A stretch of 64,000 nt of DNA from Anthopleura xanthogrammica (Eukaryota > Cnidaria > Anthozoa > Actiniaria > Actiniidae): the NCBI GenBank assembly GCA_964019055.1, contig OZ025219.1, positions 5,785,868 through 5,849,867 of the forward strand. Reading direction: 5' to 3'. Each line of letters opens with the position of its first letter. The first letter of the stretch is position 1. The translations under genes were made by a program, and so were the position numbers. Under the pieces are notes generated by a model. The model was not told the DNA's origin. It searched no databases and was given only the letters and a program-made list of their open reading frames with translations. Below are positions 50,070 to 62,475 of this stretch, piece by piece.

Positions 50070-50152
50070 AATAAATTGACCCTGTGCAATTAATATAAAT
50101 GATAGCAAATATATCGAAAGAGTTGTATACCGAACGATAGAGAAACAATAAA
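50070..50152 (+). terminator. Polyadenylation signals of NAALADase-like copy A
   Basis: AATAAA occurs at 50070-50075 and 50147-50152, 35 and 112 nt after the TAA at 50033-50035. Either could be used. Confidence 0.55.
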
Positions 50153-50391
50153 GCCATATGTACAAGTAAAATCAAAAACCTTCTACATAGAATTATATGA
50201 TAATTTCAACCAGTACGTTGAAATCCAACACATGCACAAAAGATTTCTCTCTAACTTACTTATACGGCTATATTTTTTTATATTGAAACTGAGGATTTCC
50301 ATTCTCTTGCACCATAATAAGAGAAAACTCTTTTTATGTAATCAATGTTTGGTTTTGGCAATTTTAAAGGGTCCATATTAGGGGTTCTCAC

Positions 50392-51090
50392 ATCCCGCCA
50401 TCACGATCGTTTTCGCTGGCAATCCCACCACCCGCTCGTCTTTGTATCAAAATTCTGATCCTTGCTCCTTCCCAAAATTCGATGAACTGCTCCGGCAACA
50501 CGATGCAATCGTTTTTGAAATTGCCAGAACACGGTTACCTCTGGCTACAGAGGTTCTGTTTTGCTTCGGTTAGCTTGAGGCGAGAGCAGGAGGCACACAC
50601 CGCCACCAAAAAAAAAAACCAAAGACGTAGAAATTGTGAAATTGGCATTCTAGATATATAACCATTGATAGAAATAATAGATAATACTACTATTTCAGGT
50701 TTTGAAAACTGAATCCGACTTAATTCTGTTCTATTCTATTCTATTCTGAATTTTTGCGTTCTCAGGGTTCACGAAGCGTCATTTTGATTGGGAGGGGGCT
50801 ATCGACCGCCAAAGGCAGGAGAACTTAGGGAAGTTCGGGGGCATCATGCCTCCCCCAAAAAATTTCGAAATTGAGGCTTGTGTGACGAATTTCCAGTATC
50901 TTGAGGGACATTCGCAACATATTTATTGCATTGTTGAACTGTGCTTGCTCGATTTTTTTTCGCACCAAAAAACTTGCGTGATATATTTTTTAGAGGTTTT
51001 AGAGCTTTCCCGCTGGATATTTTTCTGTGATTTTCGCAAACCCCCCCCCCCCCCTTCACTTATCTCATAGTTCGTCCCTAAACGACATTA
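50392..51090. repeat. Dispersed repeat R, between copies A and B
   Basis: Segments in order: CAATCCCACCACCC..CTCGTCTTTGTATCAAAATT; CGGTTACCTC..GCTTCGGTTAGCTT; TTTTGATTGGGAGGGGGCTA TCGACCGCC; then the C-run block shared with 41590. The same order recurs after copy B at about 57524-58830, where an OTU fragment interrupts it. The last block doubles as the left end of copy B. Confidence 0.85.
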
Positions 51091-54000
51091 TATGATGATG
51101 CTCTGTGACTTGATAGGGCTTCACAAAGCTTCGCAGCACGTGTAACTGATAACCGTGACTGCAGAAAGTACTGAAATTGGACGATAATTATTCAGATTAT
51201 CTTTATCGTTTGCTGGGAGTCACCTTGGGAAGCTTTAGGTCATCGGGGAAAATGCAACAGTCGATGGATCGATTAAATATTTCAACTAGAGAATAAACTA
51301 TAATAGCGCAGTGCGGCTATTACGTCACGGATATATGGCCCCCTATATCATGACTCAGACAAGAGTCACAAATTTTCTCTATAAATTACATGCCTTTTTC
51401 CTCAACTTTCACTCGTAAATCGTAATATTGTGTAAATTATTGATCTGAACTACCAAACGACTGGAAACTTTCAACATACCATAGAGATCAGACACGGCAC
51501 TTCAAAGTTTCTTGATTCATATAAGACAGTATCATCACGTTTTTATATTCTGCTTGGTGTCATTTTCCATTTGCCTGGTGGTGGGATTTACAATAGCCCT
51601 TTTCGAATATGGCGTCTATGACGTCAAACGAGGAGAATGAAAATATCCCGGATATCGAAACCCAATGATTTCCACTAGCAACATCCGGGAATAGAATGCC
51701 CCGGATTTCAAAACACATTCATTATAACTCATGACATTCGCGACATTCTAGGACTCCTCGTTTGACGTCATAGACGCCATATTCGAAAAAGGTCTATTGA
51801 TCCAAGTCCGTGACATGTATGGTTGAAAGGGGTACTACTATGCCGTGCCGAAGACCGTTTATCATCCAATACACTAGCTTGCTCTTATCCAAAGTATTAT
51901 GACCAATCAAAAAGATTGATATGCGGACTGAAATATGTTCCAATCTTCTGCTTGGTGGGATCTTAATTTAACCTCAAACTCTAGGACAGAATCTTTGGTA
52001 AGATTTCTTCATTAACGGAAGACAGTATCATCACGTTTCCAAATTCTGCTCGGTGCCATTTCCCCTGTCGTTAGTGGTGTAGTCTTCAATAAAGGGAATA
52101 AACTCAAATTATGCCAATCATGACCTTGTTGCCTAACCTGGTGTATTGGCCTGCGGTAGAATTTACAATTGTTTCACGTCCATGATGTGATGGGAAGAAT
52201 TATAGGTATGTGTGAAAGATGGTCCATTATCCAATACACTTCCTCTTTCAAAAGTACTCAAATAAATACATAGACTATAAGTGGAAATCTGCTCCACACT
52301 TATGCTTGATGCAGTTCATTATCTATAATTTTGACAATGTCCTTGGCAAAGTTTCTTCATACATAGAAGACATTATCATCACGTTTCCAAGTTCTGCTTG
52401 GTGTCATATCCCCATTTGCCCGGCGGATGGATTTACAATTGCTTCAAGTCGAGCCAGTCAGCTGAAACAGCGATAAAATTCTGCTTGCTGTGATTCATTC
52501 ACAATGCCTTAACCTCAACAACTAGGACATAATCCTTGGTAAGATTTCTTTATTAACGGAAGACAGTATCATTGCGTTTCAAAATTCTGCTCGGTGCCAT
52601 TTTCCTTGTCGTTAGTGGTGTAACTAATCTGGAGTACAGGAAGATGACATCGATCATACTGCACGTGGTTTATTATAAAGAGCTTCAGAACACAGTCTAG
52701 ACTACACACTATCCTGAGTCCACCAGCTGGGAATCAAGTAAGGTAAGAAATGATACATATAAACGAGGAATACAAATGATGGTAATCGCCTATAAGTATT
52801 GTGTAGTTTCCATCGATATCGGAGGCTTACCTGTTTTAGCGATAAAGAATTATTATCTTATTCACTTTTGTATTTTTTATTTTATTTTGGTTGTTATTTT
52901 GAGTATGTTTACTGATCACTTTTAGGTTTCCTCCCAGAACCGGCGATTTTCGAGGGCAATTGGTTGATCATGGCACGGATCCACTGCTATTTGCTCTTGG
53001 TTTTCGTTTTGTTCATTGTTGACCCTTTTTGGTAAGTACCGCTCTGGAGCCGTTCAATCGTTTATAATCATTTTATCGTTGTGTTAGCATAAATTAGTTT
53101 AGTAAGCTAATTCCTATCATTCATATCGTTTAGGGTTAAGGCTGTTTACACCAGGAGATCGCTGGTTAATTCAACGGTCAAAATTCTAGTTTCTAATCAA
53201 GGTCAGTTAGCCTTAGGATAAGGAGAAAAGGATTTTATATTGTTTTTATTGGTATATATTCTGCTGCTGAAACCTTGAAAAGCTTAGCCATACCATATGT
53301 AACAGTAATGTGGATTATTTTGAAACACAGTTTAATAGTCATGTTTCTGTTTATCATTGACTTTTTCGATGTTTCTATTTTAGTATTTAATATTCATATA
53401 TATAAGTAAGGTCACGGTGGAATGATGAGTGAGTAAGTACATACAAGAATAAAAAATGAATTGAATCTCATACTTTACTACAACGAAAGGCTCAGAAAAA
53501 CATCTGAAATATTTATATAGTTTTATAGTTACTTATCCAAATAGATTTATGAGAGTCACAAAATTATTTGAAAAAATTAATAAATCATAATTACGTTTTT
53601 ATTGCATCACAGATTTCATGTCACTTTACCATTATGATCAGTTTGTTATGTTATTACTATAAATTATGAATAACTGACCATCTTCAAGAATTGAAATAGT
53701 ACATTCCTTTCGAGAATGAGATGCTTGTTTTAGACTTTATTGACATTGTAAACCCTATCTTTGACCAAGACATCAAAATCAGCGAATTCATCCAACAGCA
53801 CATCCCAAGAGATACACTTTCATTTTGAGAACTCATACACATGATCTGGATGTTTTAATGAATAGTTTACGAGATAATATATACGGGCCTAACTATGACG
53901 TAAAGGGAATATAGAAATTCTTGATTAGTAGTCAATGTACAACAACAACATTTTGTTTGGTGAAAAACTTACTAAATGTATTGCAGATCAAGCACAATTA

Positions 54001-57000
54001 CCTTCAAAAGAAGCAAGAAACCAATCCACCGATCCAACAACATATCATGAAAGATTCCAGCAAGAAGTCAATGAAAAACATATTGAAGAACATATGAGGT
54101 GAGTGGAGAATATCCATAGTTTGATTGAATATATAATTCTGCTGATATGCATGTGTGCATGGTAAAACACGCACTGTTCTCTCTGAAAAGAAAAATAGAA
54201 AAAAGATACTTATTGAACCATCTTTGACTACATTACCGCTGTTGTTAGCGATGTTTAATGTGCATTTGCGAGTTTTGCTTGGAAAACAAGATCCAGGTGA
54301 TCTCAAATAGTGATGTATAAACGCGTCACTGCAAAAGTTAGATGTCCTATTCAATAAGATTCGCTGCTTTCTGGCATTAACGAAAAATAAAAATATTGCA
54401 ATAAAAATATAACAATTGGTAATTATTGTGTCACTGTTATCAACTTAACTTATCAACTGAAGCACTTATTGAAAACGATGTGTTGTTTTTTTCATTTGGT
54501 GGCCTGGAAATCCATAATGTCATGGAGAAGCCAGGCTACCAAGGGTGACACCTCAGTTTTGCAAATTTTCTCGATTCTGATTGGCTTACATTTTATCTCA
54601 AATCAGCTGGCTGTGTCTGGATATGTCGTACGTAATAGACGAAAATGGTGCAATTAAGCCATGAAAAATCAACTCGATGGATTAATATTAGATCGTTTGA
54701 TCAGTCCGTGCAGTAAGTTTGGGCACAACCTGCTTTCCCCCATTTTTTATGGTTTTTGATTGCTTCGCACTCGGGTAATGAAATATATATAAAATAAATA
54801 TATTAAATGTATTCTGCGCCCTAGGTATTTGTATTCCCAAGTACACTTGACTGGACCAACAAGAGGACTCGAGTCAGCAGAATATCTGGCTAGAAAATGG
54901 AGAGAATATGGATTCGATGAAGTAGAAATGCCTAAATATGATATACTAGCATCACAACCACAGCCATCCAAAGCCAACATGATTACAATAGAGAACTATG
55001 GTAACATTGAATATACAATAGAAGGAAAAATCAAGGTAACAAATATACATGTTTTTTTCTTATGTTTGTATCATATTTAGTTTTTAGTTATTTATTTATC
55101 TATTTAGTCATTTTTTTACTAGACTTTAAAAGACTCGAACATAGAATTTTAATAAAACTTCGCACAGTTATTTTAAAAGTTAATGCTAGTTATTCCAAAA
55201 AAATAATAGAAAAGGGGGTCACCGTGCTCGTTTTGGCGAGAACGTGCGCAATGCAAAACTACGGAATTACCTAGCTTAACATTTGATTTACTTTTGTCCT
55301 TTCAGCTGTACCCAGACCCCACGAAAAACGATACAGTGGATTTCTATCCATTTGTTGGTTATTCGCCAAACAAGACAGTCCAGGGAGACCTGGTGTACGT
55401 TAATTACGGAAAGAAGGAAGACTACAGAGAGCTACTGAAAAGGAACATCAGCGTGGAAGGAAAAATTGTGCTGGCAAGATCACAACCCGACGTAATATGA
55501 ACCTTTTATTCCTTTTATTCGCAACAACCGATTTATCTTATTTCTGTTGATTTTTTTTACAAATAAAAGGGACAAATGAGGGGGGAATCCAAAGAGAGAG
55601 AGAGAGAGAGGGGGGGGGGGGGGGAGTGAGAAGGAGAATTAAGTCTTTAAATGCAAATAAACTGCAAACAATAGCGAGATGAATAATCAAATTTGTAAAC
55701 TTATTTGTCACATCTCTCAGTTCCCATTGTTTTTCTCAGTATCGGAATATGACCTGTAGCCTCAGGTTTGAAAATGTCATCGGGTCGCTTTTTCCAACGT
55801 TGTATGAACAAAAAAAATATGTTCTCTATAACGAGAAAAACGTGGGGTATGTTACCATGTCAGCATCATAACATTATTTTCTCTTAGGATTTGCTGTGAT
55901 GAAAGCCTTTGTTAACATATCATTTTATAATCAGTTTTTTTATTTACCTTCACCTTGTGATTGTAGGTTTATCTCGCATCAGAGAAAGGAGCAATTGGAT
56001 TGATATTGTTTCCGGATGTAGAGGTCTACGCTACAGAGGGTACATCAGATGACAAGACCTACCCTAATGCGAAATGGCTGTTAAAAGATGCTGTGCAGAT
56101 GTGGGCGGCCTATGGCCGCATTCACTATTATGGTGACGTAGCTACACCTGGGAAAGCTTCAAAAAGCGGCACTAGAATACCAATGGAGTACTTATGGAGC
56201 GTTTTACCTAATATTCCAGCTCAGCCCATTTCTTATGGTCAAGCAAAAGAATTGCTATAGGATTAAAAGGTTGGTAAAAAACTCTGGCAAATTAAAACAA
56301 ACAAACAAACAATCAAGCATTTCAAGATAAACACTTTTAAACACACCCACATGGCACACACAAACAAACGTAGAATCAAACAGCAGAGAAAGCAAATGGC
56401 TATCACATTTCTTATGAATGAAACTATTTCATTACCTTTTCTTTTACTGATCACTTTTATTCTGCCTTTATTCTACATAACCGGTATTGGGCATGGCAGT
56501 ATTTTCAATTTTTTTGTTCTTATTTATAGCCTAGAAACTCAGTTTAACCTGATATGAATCAATTTTCCACAACAGGAGAAGAGGTACCAGAATCATGGCA
56601 AATACCTGGATTCAATATGACTCTCAGAATGGGACCAGGATTCCAAACCCCTGGATCAAAGATCAAGCTTCAAGTCAACACCCAACTAGCAAGGACTCCT
56701 ATTTACAACGTAATCGGTACCATTAGAGGAACGACGGATAAAACCGTCATTGTTGGCAGCCAAAGAGATTCTTGGGCGTTTGGAGCAGTTGGAGCTTTAA
56801 GTGGAACAGCTACAATCAACGAGATAGCTCGAGTACTTGGACGTCTTTTGAAGTCGGGCTGGAGACCAAGAAGAACAATAAAGATTTGTAGCTGGGGAGG
56901 AGAGAATTGGAGACTTGCTGGATCTACTGAATGGGCAGAGGACAAAATATCGCAAAATAGTGTCACAAGAAATGCAGTAGGCTACATAAACCTAGACATG

Positions 57001-57516
57001 GTGGCAAGTGGGCGTTTTGCATTGAGAGCACGTGGCAGTCCTTTGTTTAAAAATCTAACATTGAACTGGGCAAAAAAGATCAAAGATCCCATCAACCCCA
57101 CTAAAACCATGTACGACGCATGGCTTGAGAATTAGAATCCTCCACTTTCCTCTCTCCCTGATGAGTTAGAACTCCAGGTTTTCAGTACCAGTAATTACAA
57201 GACGTTCTATGATTATTTGGGTATTCCATCGGCGGACTTTGCATATTCTGATGGAGATAAGATGACCTATGACAAGTACCCAGTATATCACACCACTGAG
57301 GATACACTGTACTGGATGCAGAAATTTGTCGACCCAGATTTCAAGATTCACAAAGCTATGACCCAGTTCAGTGGCGGAATGATCCTTGATTTGGTCGACT
57401 CTCCACTGATTCCTTACAGACTTCAGGATTTGACTGATGTCATAAGCAAATCCATTTCCGTTCTTGGGAACTCCCAGCCTAAGAACAAAGAGTTTGGTCT
57501 GAATAAGTACGATCTA
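50936..57516. repeat. Tandem segmental duplication, copy B
   Basis: It matches copy A from CTGTGCTTGCTCGATTTT to GATCTA (57511-57516) with scattered substitutions and small indels. It stops inside the last exon of the gene, where repeat R begins. Confidence 0.93.
52970..57516 (+). pseudogene. NAALADase-like pseudogene (copy B)
   Basis: All seven exons correspond to copy A: 52970-53031, 53134-53201, 53987-54098, 54825-55035, 55306-55491, 55967-56271 and 56576-57516. Splice sites are kept, but the frame is broken. An in-frame TAG (56258-56260) with a one-base deletion lies near the end of exon 6. A 3-bp insertion creates TAG at 57133-57135 in exon 7. After GATCTA at 57516 the last roughly 112 codons are replaced by repeat R. 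The degenerate zinc site is shared with copy A (Gln in QRDSW, Asn after the Glu), and the second ligand position is Gly instead of Glu. A truncated secreted product from exons 1-6 cannot be excluded. The TATA-like box and 5' UTR splice sites are intact, so transcription is possible. Confidence 0.88.
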
Positions 57517-57523
57517 CGTTTTC

Positions 57524-58830
57524 AAATCCCGCCATTCCGCACGTTTTCACTGGCAATCCCGCCATCCCACTCGTCTTTGTATCAAAATCCCGATCCTGCC
57601 CAAAATTCGATCAACTGACCATTTTTGTGGCACTGCTTCGCGAAGCAGTACCACTATGCTATCGAGCGATGTCCGTGAGTAAGTAAACTTTACACAGGAA
57701 CCCCAACTATCAAAAAAGATGTCAACCGAAACGATCAATATACCTTCTCTCATCTTCTCGAAAACTATAATAAAGTTCTGAACTCTTCGATTTAGAAATA
57801 TCTTTGTTACAATATTTAAACAACATGTCTATGCAAGGAACATGGGCTGATCATATCATAATAAAAGCTGTGGCCGATCCAATAAATTTAAAGATTCATA
57901 TAATCGAATCAAATGAAAATTATTCTGAAATGACCTTGGTTGAAGCACAAAATGCCGTACAAAGTGTACCTCCTCCTATCGCAAGATCGCAAGATAACTG
58001 AGGTTTGAAAGCGGAACTGATTTTAAAAAATTAGTATAATTTAGCGCGATTTCCATTTATAGCATTTATGTATGGTTCAGTATCTTCGTATTCCACTATA
58101 TTTCACCTAATACAAAACATATAAACGACATCTTATCACCACATCCAAAACTCACGAAATGGACATCTTGTACAAATTTCTATAACACTATAAATCCCAT
58201 TACTAGCAGTGCCACATGCGCTTTATAAGCGCTATTTTTTGGATTAACTATTAACTAAAGCTCCGGCTACACGACGCAATCTTTTTTGAAATTACCAAAA
58301 CGCGGTTACCTCGGGCTACAAAGGTTCTGTCTTGCTTCGGTTAGCTTTAGGCGAGAGCAGGAGGGACACACCGCCAGCAGAAAAAAAATCCCGAAAACGT
58401 AGAAATTGTAAAATTGACACTGTATTTTAATTTGTATATGAACATGAGAAAAAATATATTTAACAGGTTATGCAATGTCAGGCTTCGCGAAGCGTTATTT
58501 TGATTGGGAGGGGGCTATCGACCGCCAAAAGCAGGAAAACTTAGGGAGGTTTGGGGGCATGCCTCCCCAAAATTGAGACCAGTGTGACGAATTTCCAGTA
58601 TCTTGAGGGACATTCGCAACATAATTATTGCATTGTTGAACTGTGCTTGCTGGATTTTATTTATTTATTTTTTTTTTTGTACCGAAGAGATTGCGTGATA
58701 TATTTTTTAGAGGTTTTAGAGCTTGCCCTATATTTTTCTGGGATTTACGCAACCCCAACCCCCCCCCCCCCCCCCCTTTCACTTATCTCATGGTTCGTCC
58801 CTAAACGACGGTATGTGATGGTCTGTGACT
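57524..58830. repeat. Dispersed repeat R, right boundary of copy B
   Basis: It has the same segment order as 50392-51090, split by about 640 bp (57620-58260) that hold the OTU-like fragment. A perfect 16-bp palindrome CTGCTTCGCGAAGCAG lies near 57633. Confidence 0.8.
57795..58001 (+). pseudogene. OTU-like cysteine protease fragment, transposon-derived
   Basis: The frame contains YLNNMSMQGTWADHIIIKAV followed by ADPINLKIHIIESN. This matches the C-terminal half of OTU-family proteases (W(A/G)D-hydrophobic, A.A..L...I.I) as found in many invertebrate transposon polyproteins. OTU domains are known accessory domains of Helentron-type rolling-circle elements. The catalytic Cys region is missing, and the frame ends without the expected C-terminal His block. 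Confidence 0.55.
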
Positions 58831-59450
58831 TGATACTCGGACAAAAGGAGGGATTGAATGATCTTGCTTTAATTTAGCCTAAATGCTCAAATGCCAACCA
58901 GAGAGCCATTCTGAAATACCCCATGGATATTTTTTTACAAAATTAAGGTTGGACAATAATTCCTACAAAAAATATATTGTTCCTTGCATTATGTCATTTC
59001 TTAAGTGTTGTTATTCAAACAAGCTGATAGAAATTATTAAATAAATGAAATTTGAGATTATTGTCCTGTTGAAATTCAAAACGTGATTGTGTGCACTGCA
59101 CATCACAGGTACAAATCGAACTTTCAATTAGTACACAAGTATAGGCAGTCACCTTAATGAGTAATTTTTGTTTCATGGGTTAAGTAAAATCACCTTTATT
59201 TGTCCCACTTAGTTTTTGTTTATTTTGCTTTCACATAATAGATATGAAAAAGTTTTTTTTTTTATTAATGGGACTCATTTTCATGTTTCCAACTCATTTT
59301 CAACTATAACTAGACGATCCGCGATCGTATACTCGGGCTTCTAGTTGGATCAGATACGTGTGAAGTCACGGTACATTTGCGTTGCAGAATCACAAGATTC
59401 TGTCAACCAAATTAGAGCATGCTAGACAACTGTTCTTCGAATCAGAATGA
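58831..59450. other. Intergenic DNA, no gene seen
   Basis: AT-rich. ACTCGGGCTTCT near 59332 shares its core with the hairpin at 60967-61001. No supported exon. Confidence 0.4.
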
Positions 59451-59963
59451 TTACGAACACGACATTATTTGCTTCAAATCATCAGAGTTCTTTATTCCTT
59501 TCATATTGTTATATATTAAAGCACATAAACTCATTGCAACACATTGTTGTCCTGCGTTTTGTCCAAATACAACAATATCTCCTTGAATATATGGTGCTTT
59601 TATTGTTTTATAAGGATCAACAGGGTGTGTGGGACCAGGATTTTTCTCTATATCATTACAAAGCTTGTATTTTGTACAATTGCCTTCGTGAGTTGAACTC
59701 TTGTACTCACTATATGGGAAGTTACATGAAAACAACTTTGAGTATTTGAGATATATTTTTCTTTGTTTATCTGTAGTTGAATTGTAGACATATCTCTTTA
59801 AAGAGCTAAGTTTTCTTGTTCTAAGAATTGGTTTCTTTCTCATTTTTTGTACAAACCTAAGCTTACTTGTTTTGTGCGTACTTTTCTTTCGTGTTGTGAC
59901 ATTTGTAATAAGATCATGAATTTTCGATGTATTTGGTGTGTTTACTAACGCGGCTCGAAACAT
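59451..59963 (-). pseudogene. Transposon polyprotein fragment with 2A ribosome-skipping motif and cysteine-protease-like domain
   Basis: A 170-codon frame. Residues 1-97 are basic and Thr/Ser/Lys-rich. Residues 104-111 are DIEKNPGP, an exact match to the 2A consensus D-(V/I)-E-x-N-P-G-P (59631-59654), predicting a skip between Gly110 and Pro111. After it, QGDIVVFGQNAGQQCVAMSL (128-146) and the following CALIYN resemble the Cys-nucleophile segment (Cys141) of a papain/OTU-like peptidase seen in transposon-encoded polyproteins. Upstream (59964-60115) protein-like sequence with a Cys/His cluster continues in another frame, so a frameshift separates the two. The protease is cut off 30 residues after the Cys. 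It is a dead fragment of a mobile element. The element family is not certain. Confidence 0.6.
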
Positions 59964-60114
59964 AGCTCTGTATTTTTCTGCTTTTCTGAGAGAGACGTTT
60001 TAACATGTTCACTGGTATTCTGCTTGGTTCTCGATCACATTCATAGCCATGGCATTCATATACAACACGAGTACAATCGTGATAAACAAACTTTGCATAA
60101 CGAGATCTGAATTC

Positions 60115-60546
60115 TTATACTTTTATTGACATTATCACATCATTATGTTCATGCACATTAGTAAAACTGAAAACTTTCTCGAGTATATCACAGTCTTCAA
60201 GAGTATTCACCATGTCATCTACTATTAAGTACGTGGAATTCCATAGGCAGTGCAAACCAACATACACGATCGTTTGTACAATAGTTCTGATTATATATGT
60301 GATATCAAATCGTACGTTATCGAAATCCAAGACAATAAAAACAATCAAACGAATTAGGATATTTAATACAAGAGTTAAGCTTAGATATTTACTGTTAAAG
60401 TTGCTTCGTTGAGCATCCTCTTTATCCAATATGGCGAATTTATTGTTGTTGTTTGCTTCACCTTCGAAATTCTGCTCACGAAGATTCTTGATTTTTTCAT
60501 CTGAGGTTTTCATTTCAGCATCACAGTTTGTTGTCATGCAAGTCAA
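60115..60546 (-). CDS. Unrecognised 143-codon open frame, possibly part of the same element
   Basis: It has an acidic/basic start (residues 1-48), a hydrophobic segment (about 50-75, LSLTLVLNILIRLIVFIVLD) and a C-terminal region with HCLWNSTYLIVDDMVNTLED. It lies upstream of the 2A-containing fragment on the same strand. I do not recognise the family. It could be host or transposon sequence or chance. Confidence 0.25.
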   Translation of the reverse strand: MTCMTTNCDAEMKTSDEKIKNLREQNFEGEANNNNKFAILDKEDAQRSNFNSKYLSLTLVLNILIRLIVFIVLDFDNVRFDITYIIRTIVQTIVYVGLHCLWNSTYLIVDDMVNTLEDCDILEKVFSFTNVHEHNDVIMSIKV

Positions 60547-60966
60547 TAGTCATAGTTTTGTCAATGTTTTTGTAGTTTGGGCTCGTATATCGGTATATCG
60601 GTCATTTGCTATCTCGGAAGAACTAGTATGAAGTTTGCGAGTTTGGCTGCATGATTTCAAAGTTTTCAACCCTTTCAAGCTATGATATTCGTGGACCGAC
60701 CAGTTCCAAAAACGCTCGACTTCTTTGAGTGTAGGTCTGCCACGAATGATGTGTGCATTTGTATGTAAGATGAGCGTATTAGATAGCGTATTGGACATGA
60801 TTCCTTCAAAAGCCTTATTCTCAAAACTGAGCATTCTCTAAACCAAGAACAGGGAGCGAGGGTGCGTGGCGATTCTCGTGCCCAGTTCCCATAGTCTGTA
60901 CTTGGAACGCCTGGGACCATGACCCCCCATTTGGAACCCAAACACGAAGAACGGCTTGCATTTTTA

Positions 60967-61001
60967 GACTCGGGCTTGCTTCCTACGGAAGCGCCCGAGT
61001 A
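60967..61001. repeat. Strong GC-rich hairpin
   Basis: ACTCGGGC pairs with GCCCGAGT, and inside GCTTCC with GGAAGC around TAC. The core ACTCGGGCTTC also occurs near 59332, so the two may be ends or internal hairpins of one element spanning the transposon fragments. Confidence 0.6.
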
Positions 61002-61541
61002 AAAATATGGTATAGCTTAGTATGATGTTGCAAAATAATATGGGTCAAAAAGTTCTTAACTCTCACACGAAGAGTGATAAATAAGAGTAAAACTCTTTCA
61101 TGATGAATATGGCTCAAGAGATTGAAGAAAATTTGTGTGTCAAGAGGGTACACACAAGCTCTTAAAGACTATTGAATTGTAGTTTACATTAACATATGTA
61201 CAGTTAGCAGGCATTACATGAATGCTGTCTAGCTATAAAACTTACAGTATATAGAAATTCAAAATTATATTTATGTTACAGTTTATTTATCTGTCGTAAA
61301 AAAATAGTAACAGATAAATGATAAATAAAAGCTGAAAAATAGACGTTTGTCTTTGAACTTTATCTAGTATAAACCATGTTTATAGCAGTTAAGTGGTATA
61401 ATTATTAGTTTATTCAGCTATTATTGTAAAGAGATTAGTTTTAATCTTCAATAAAACCATAACGTTTTAGATCAATTTTAAATTTCTGTGCCTGTATTGT
61501 CCAGTATTGTACTAGTGCCAGTGCTGCTCTACAGCTCTAGC

Positions 61542-62166
61542 AAGGTGAATCAGAAATTTCTTTGCCAATGTTGCTCTAGTAAGGTGACTCAGAAATTTCT
61601 GTGCCAATGTTGCTCTAGTAAGGTGACTCAGAAATTTCTGTACCAATGTTGCTCTAGTAAGGTGACTCAGAAATTTCTGTGCCAATGCTGCTCTAGTAAG
61701 GTGACTCAGAAATTTCTGTACCAATGTTGCTCTAGTAAGGTGACTCAGAAATTTCTGTGCCAATGCTGCTCTAGTAAGGTGACTCGGAAATTTCTGTGCC
61801 AATGTTGCTCTAGTAAGGTGACTCGGAAATTTCTGTGCCAATGCTGCTCTAGTAAGGTGACTCAGAAATTTCTGTGCCAATGCTGCTCTAGTAAGGTGAC
61901 TCAGAAATTTCTGTGCCAATGTTGCCCTAGTATGGTGACTCGGAAATTTCTGTTCCAATGTTGCTCTAGTAAGGTGACTCAGAAATTTCTGTGCCAATGT
62001 TGCTCTAGTAAGGTGACTCGGAAATTTCTGTGCCAATGTTGCTCTAGTAAGGTGACTCAGAAATTTCTGTACCAATATTGCTCTAGTAAGGTGACTCAGA
62101 AATGTCTGTGCCAATGTTGCTTTAGTAAGGTGGCTCAGAAATTCCTGTACCAGTGCTGCTCTGGTT
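61542..62166. repeat. 39-bp minisatellite, 16 copies without indels
   Basis: Units start AAGGTGACTCAGAAATTTCT at exactly 39-bp steps from 61542. Variation is by substitution only (CAG/CGG, GTGCC/GTACC, TGTTGC/TGCTGC). The unit length is a multiple of three, so one frame per strand stays open (13-residue repeats, one containing SSKVTQKFLCQCC on the plus strand). No splice, signal or homology evidence supports translation. Confidence 0.95.
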
Positions 62167-62475
62167 AGGAGGCAATGTGCCTGTGATGACTTAATGATGT
62201 GGAACAACGAACTTCTTATCTGGAAATATTTTATGATTATCGGCTAAATTTGACATTTTGAAAAAATGATGCTCCTGGTATGAAATGGCAAATATTAGGA
62301 TAAATGGCAAAAACTTGACATTCAATATAAATGTCAAACAAAATAACTTTTTTAAAGGATTTTGACTATTTTTTTGTTTTTGTACAAATTGACAAAATGG
62401 CAACATAGCAGCAAAAAAGCTCAAATTTGACAAAGAAAAACAACAACAGAACTTTAGGAAGTCCCGAGAAGTTTT

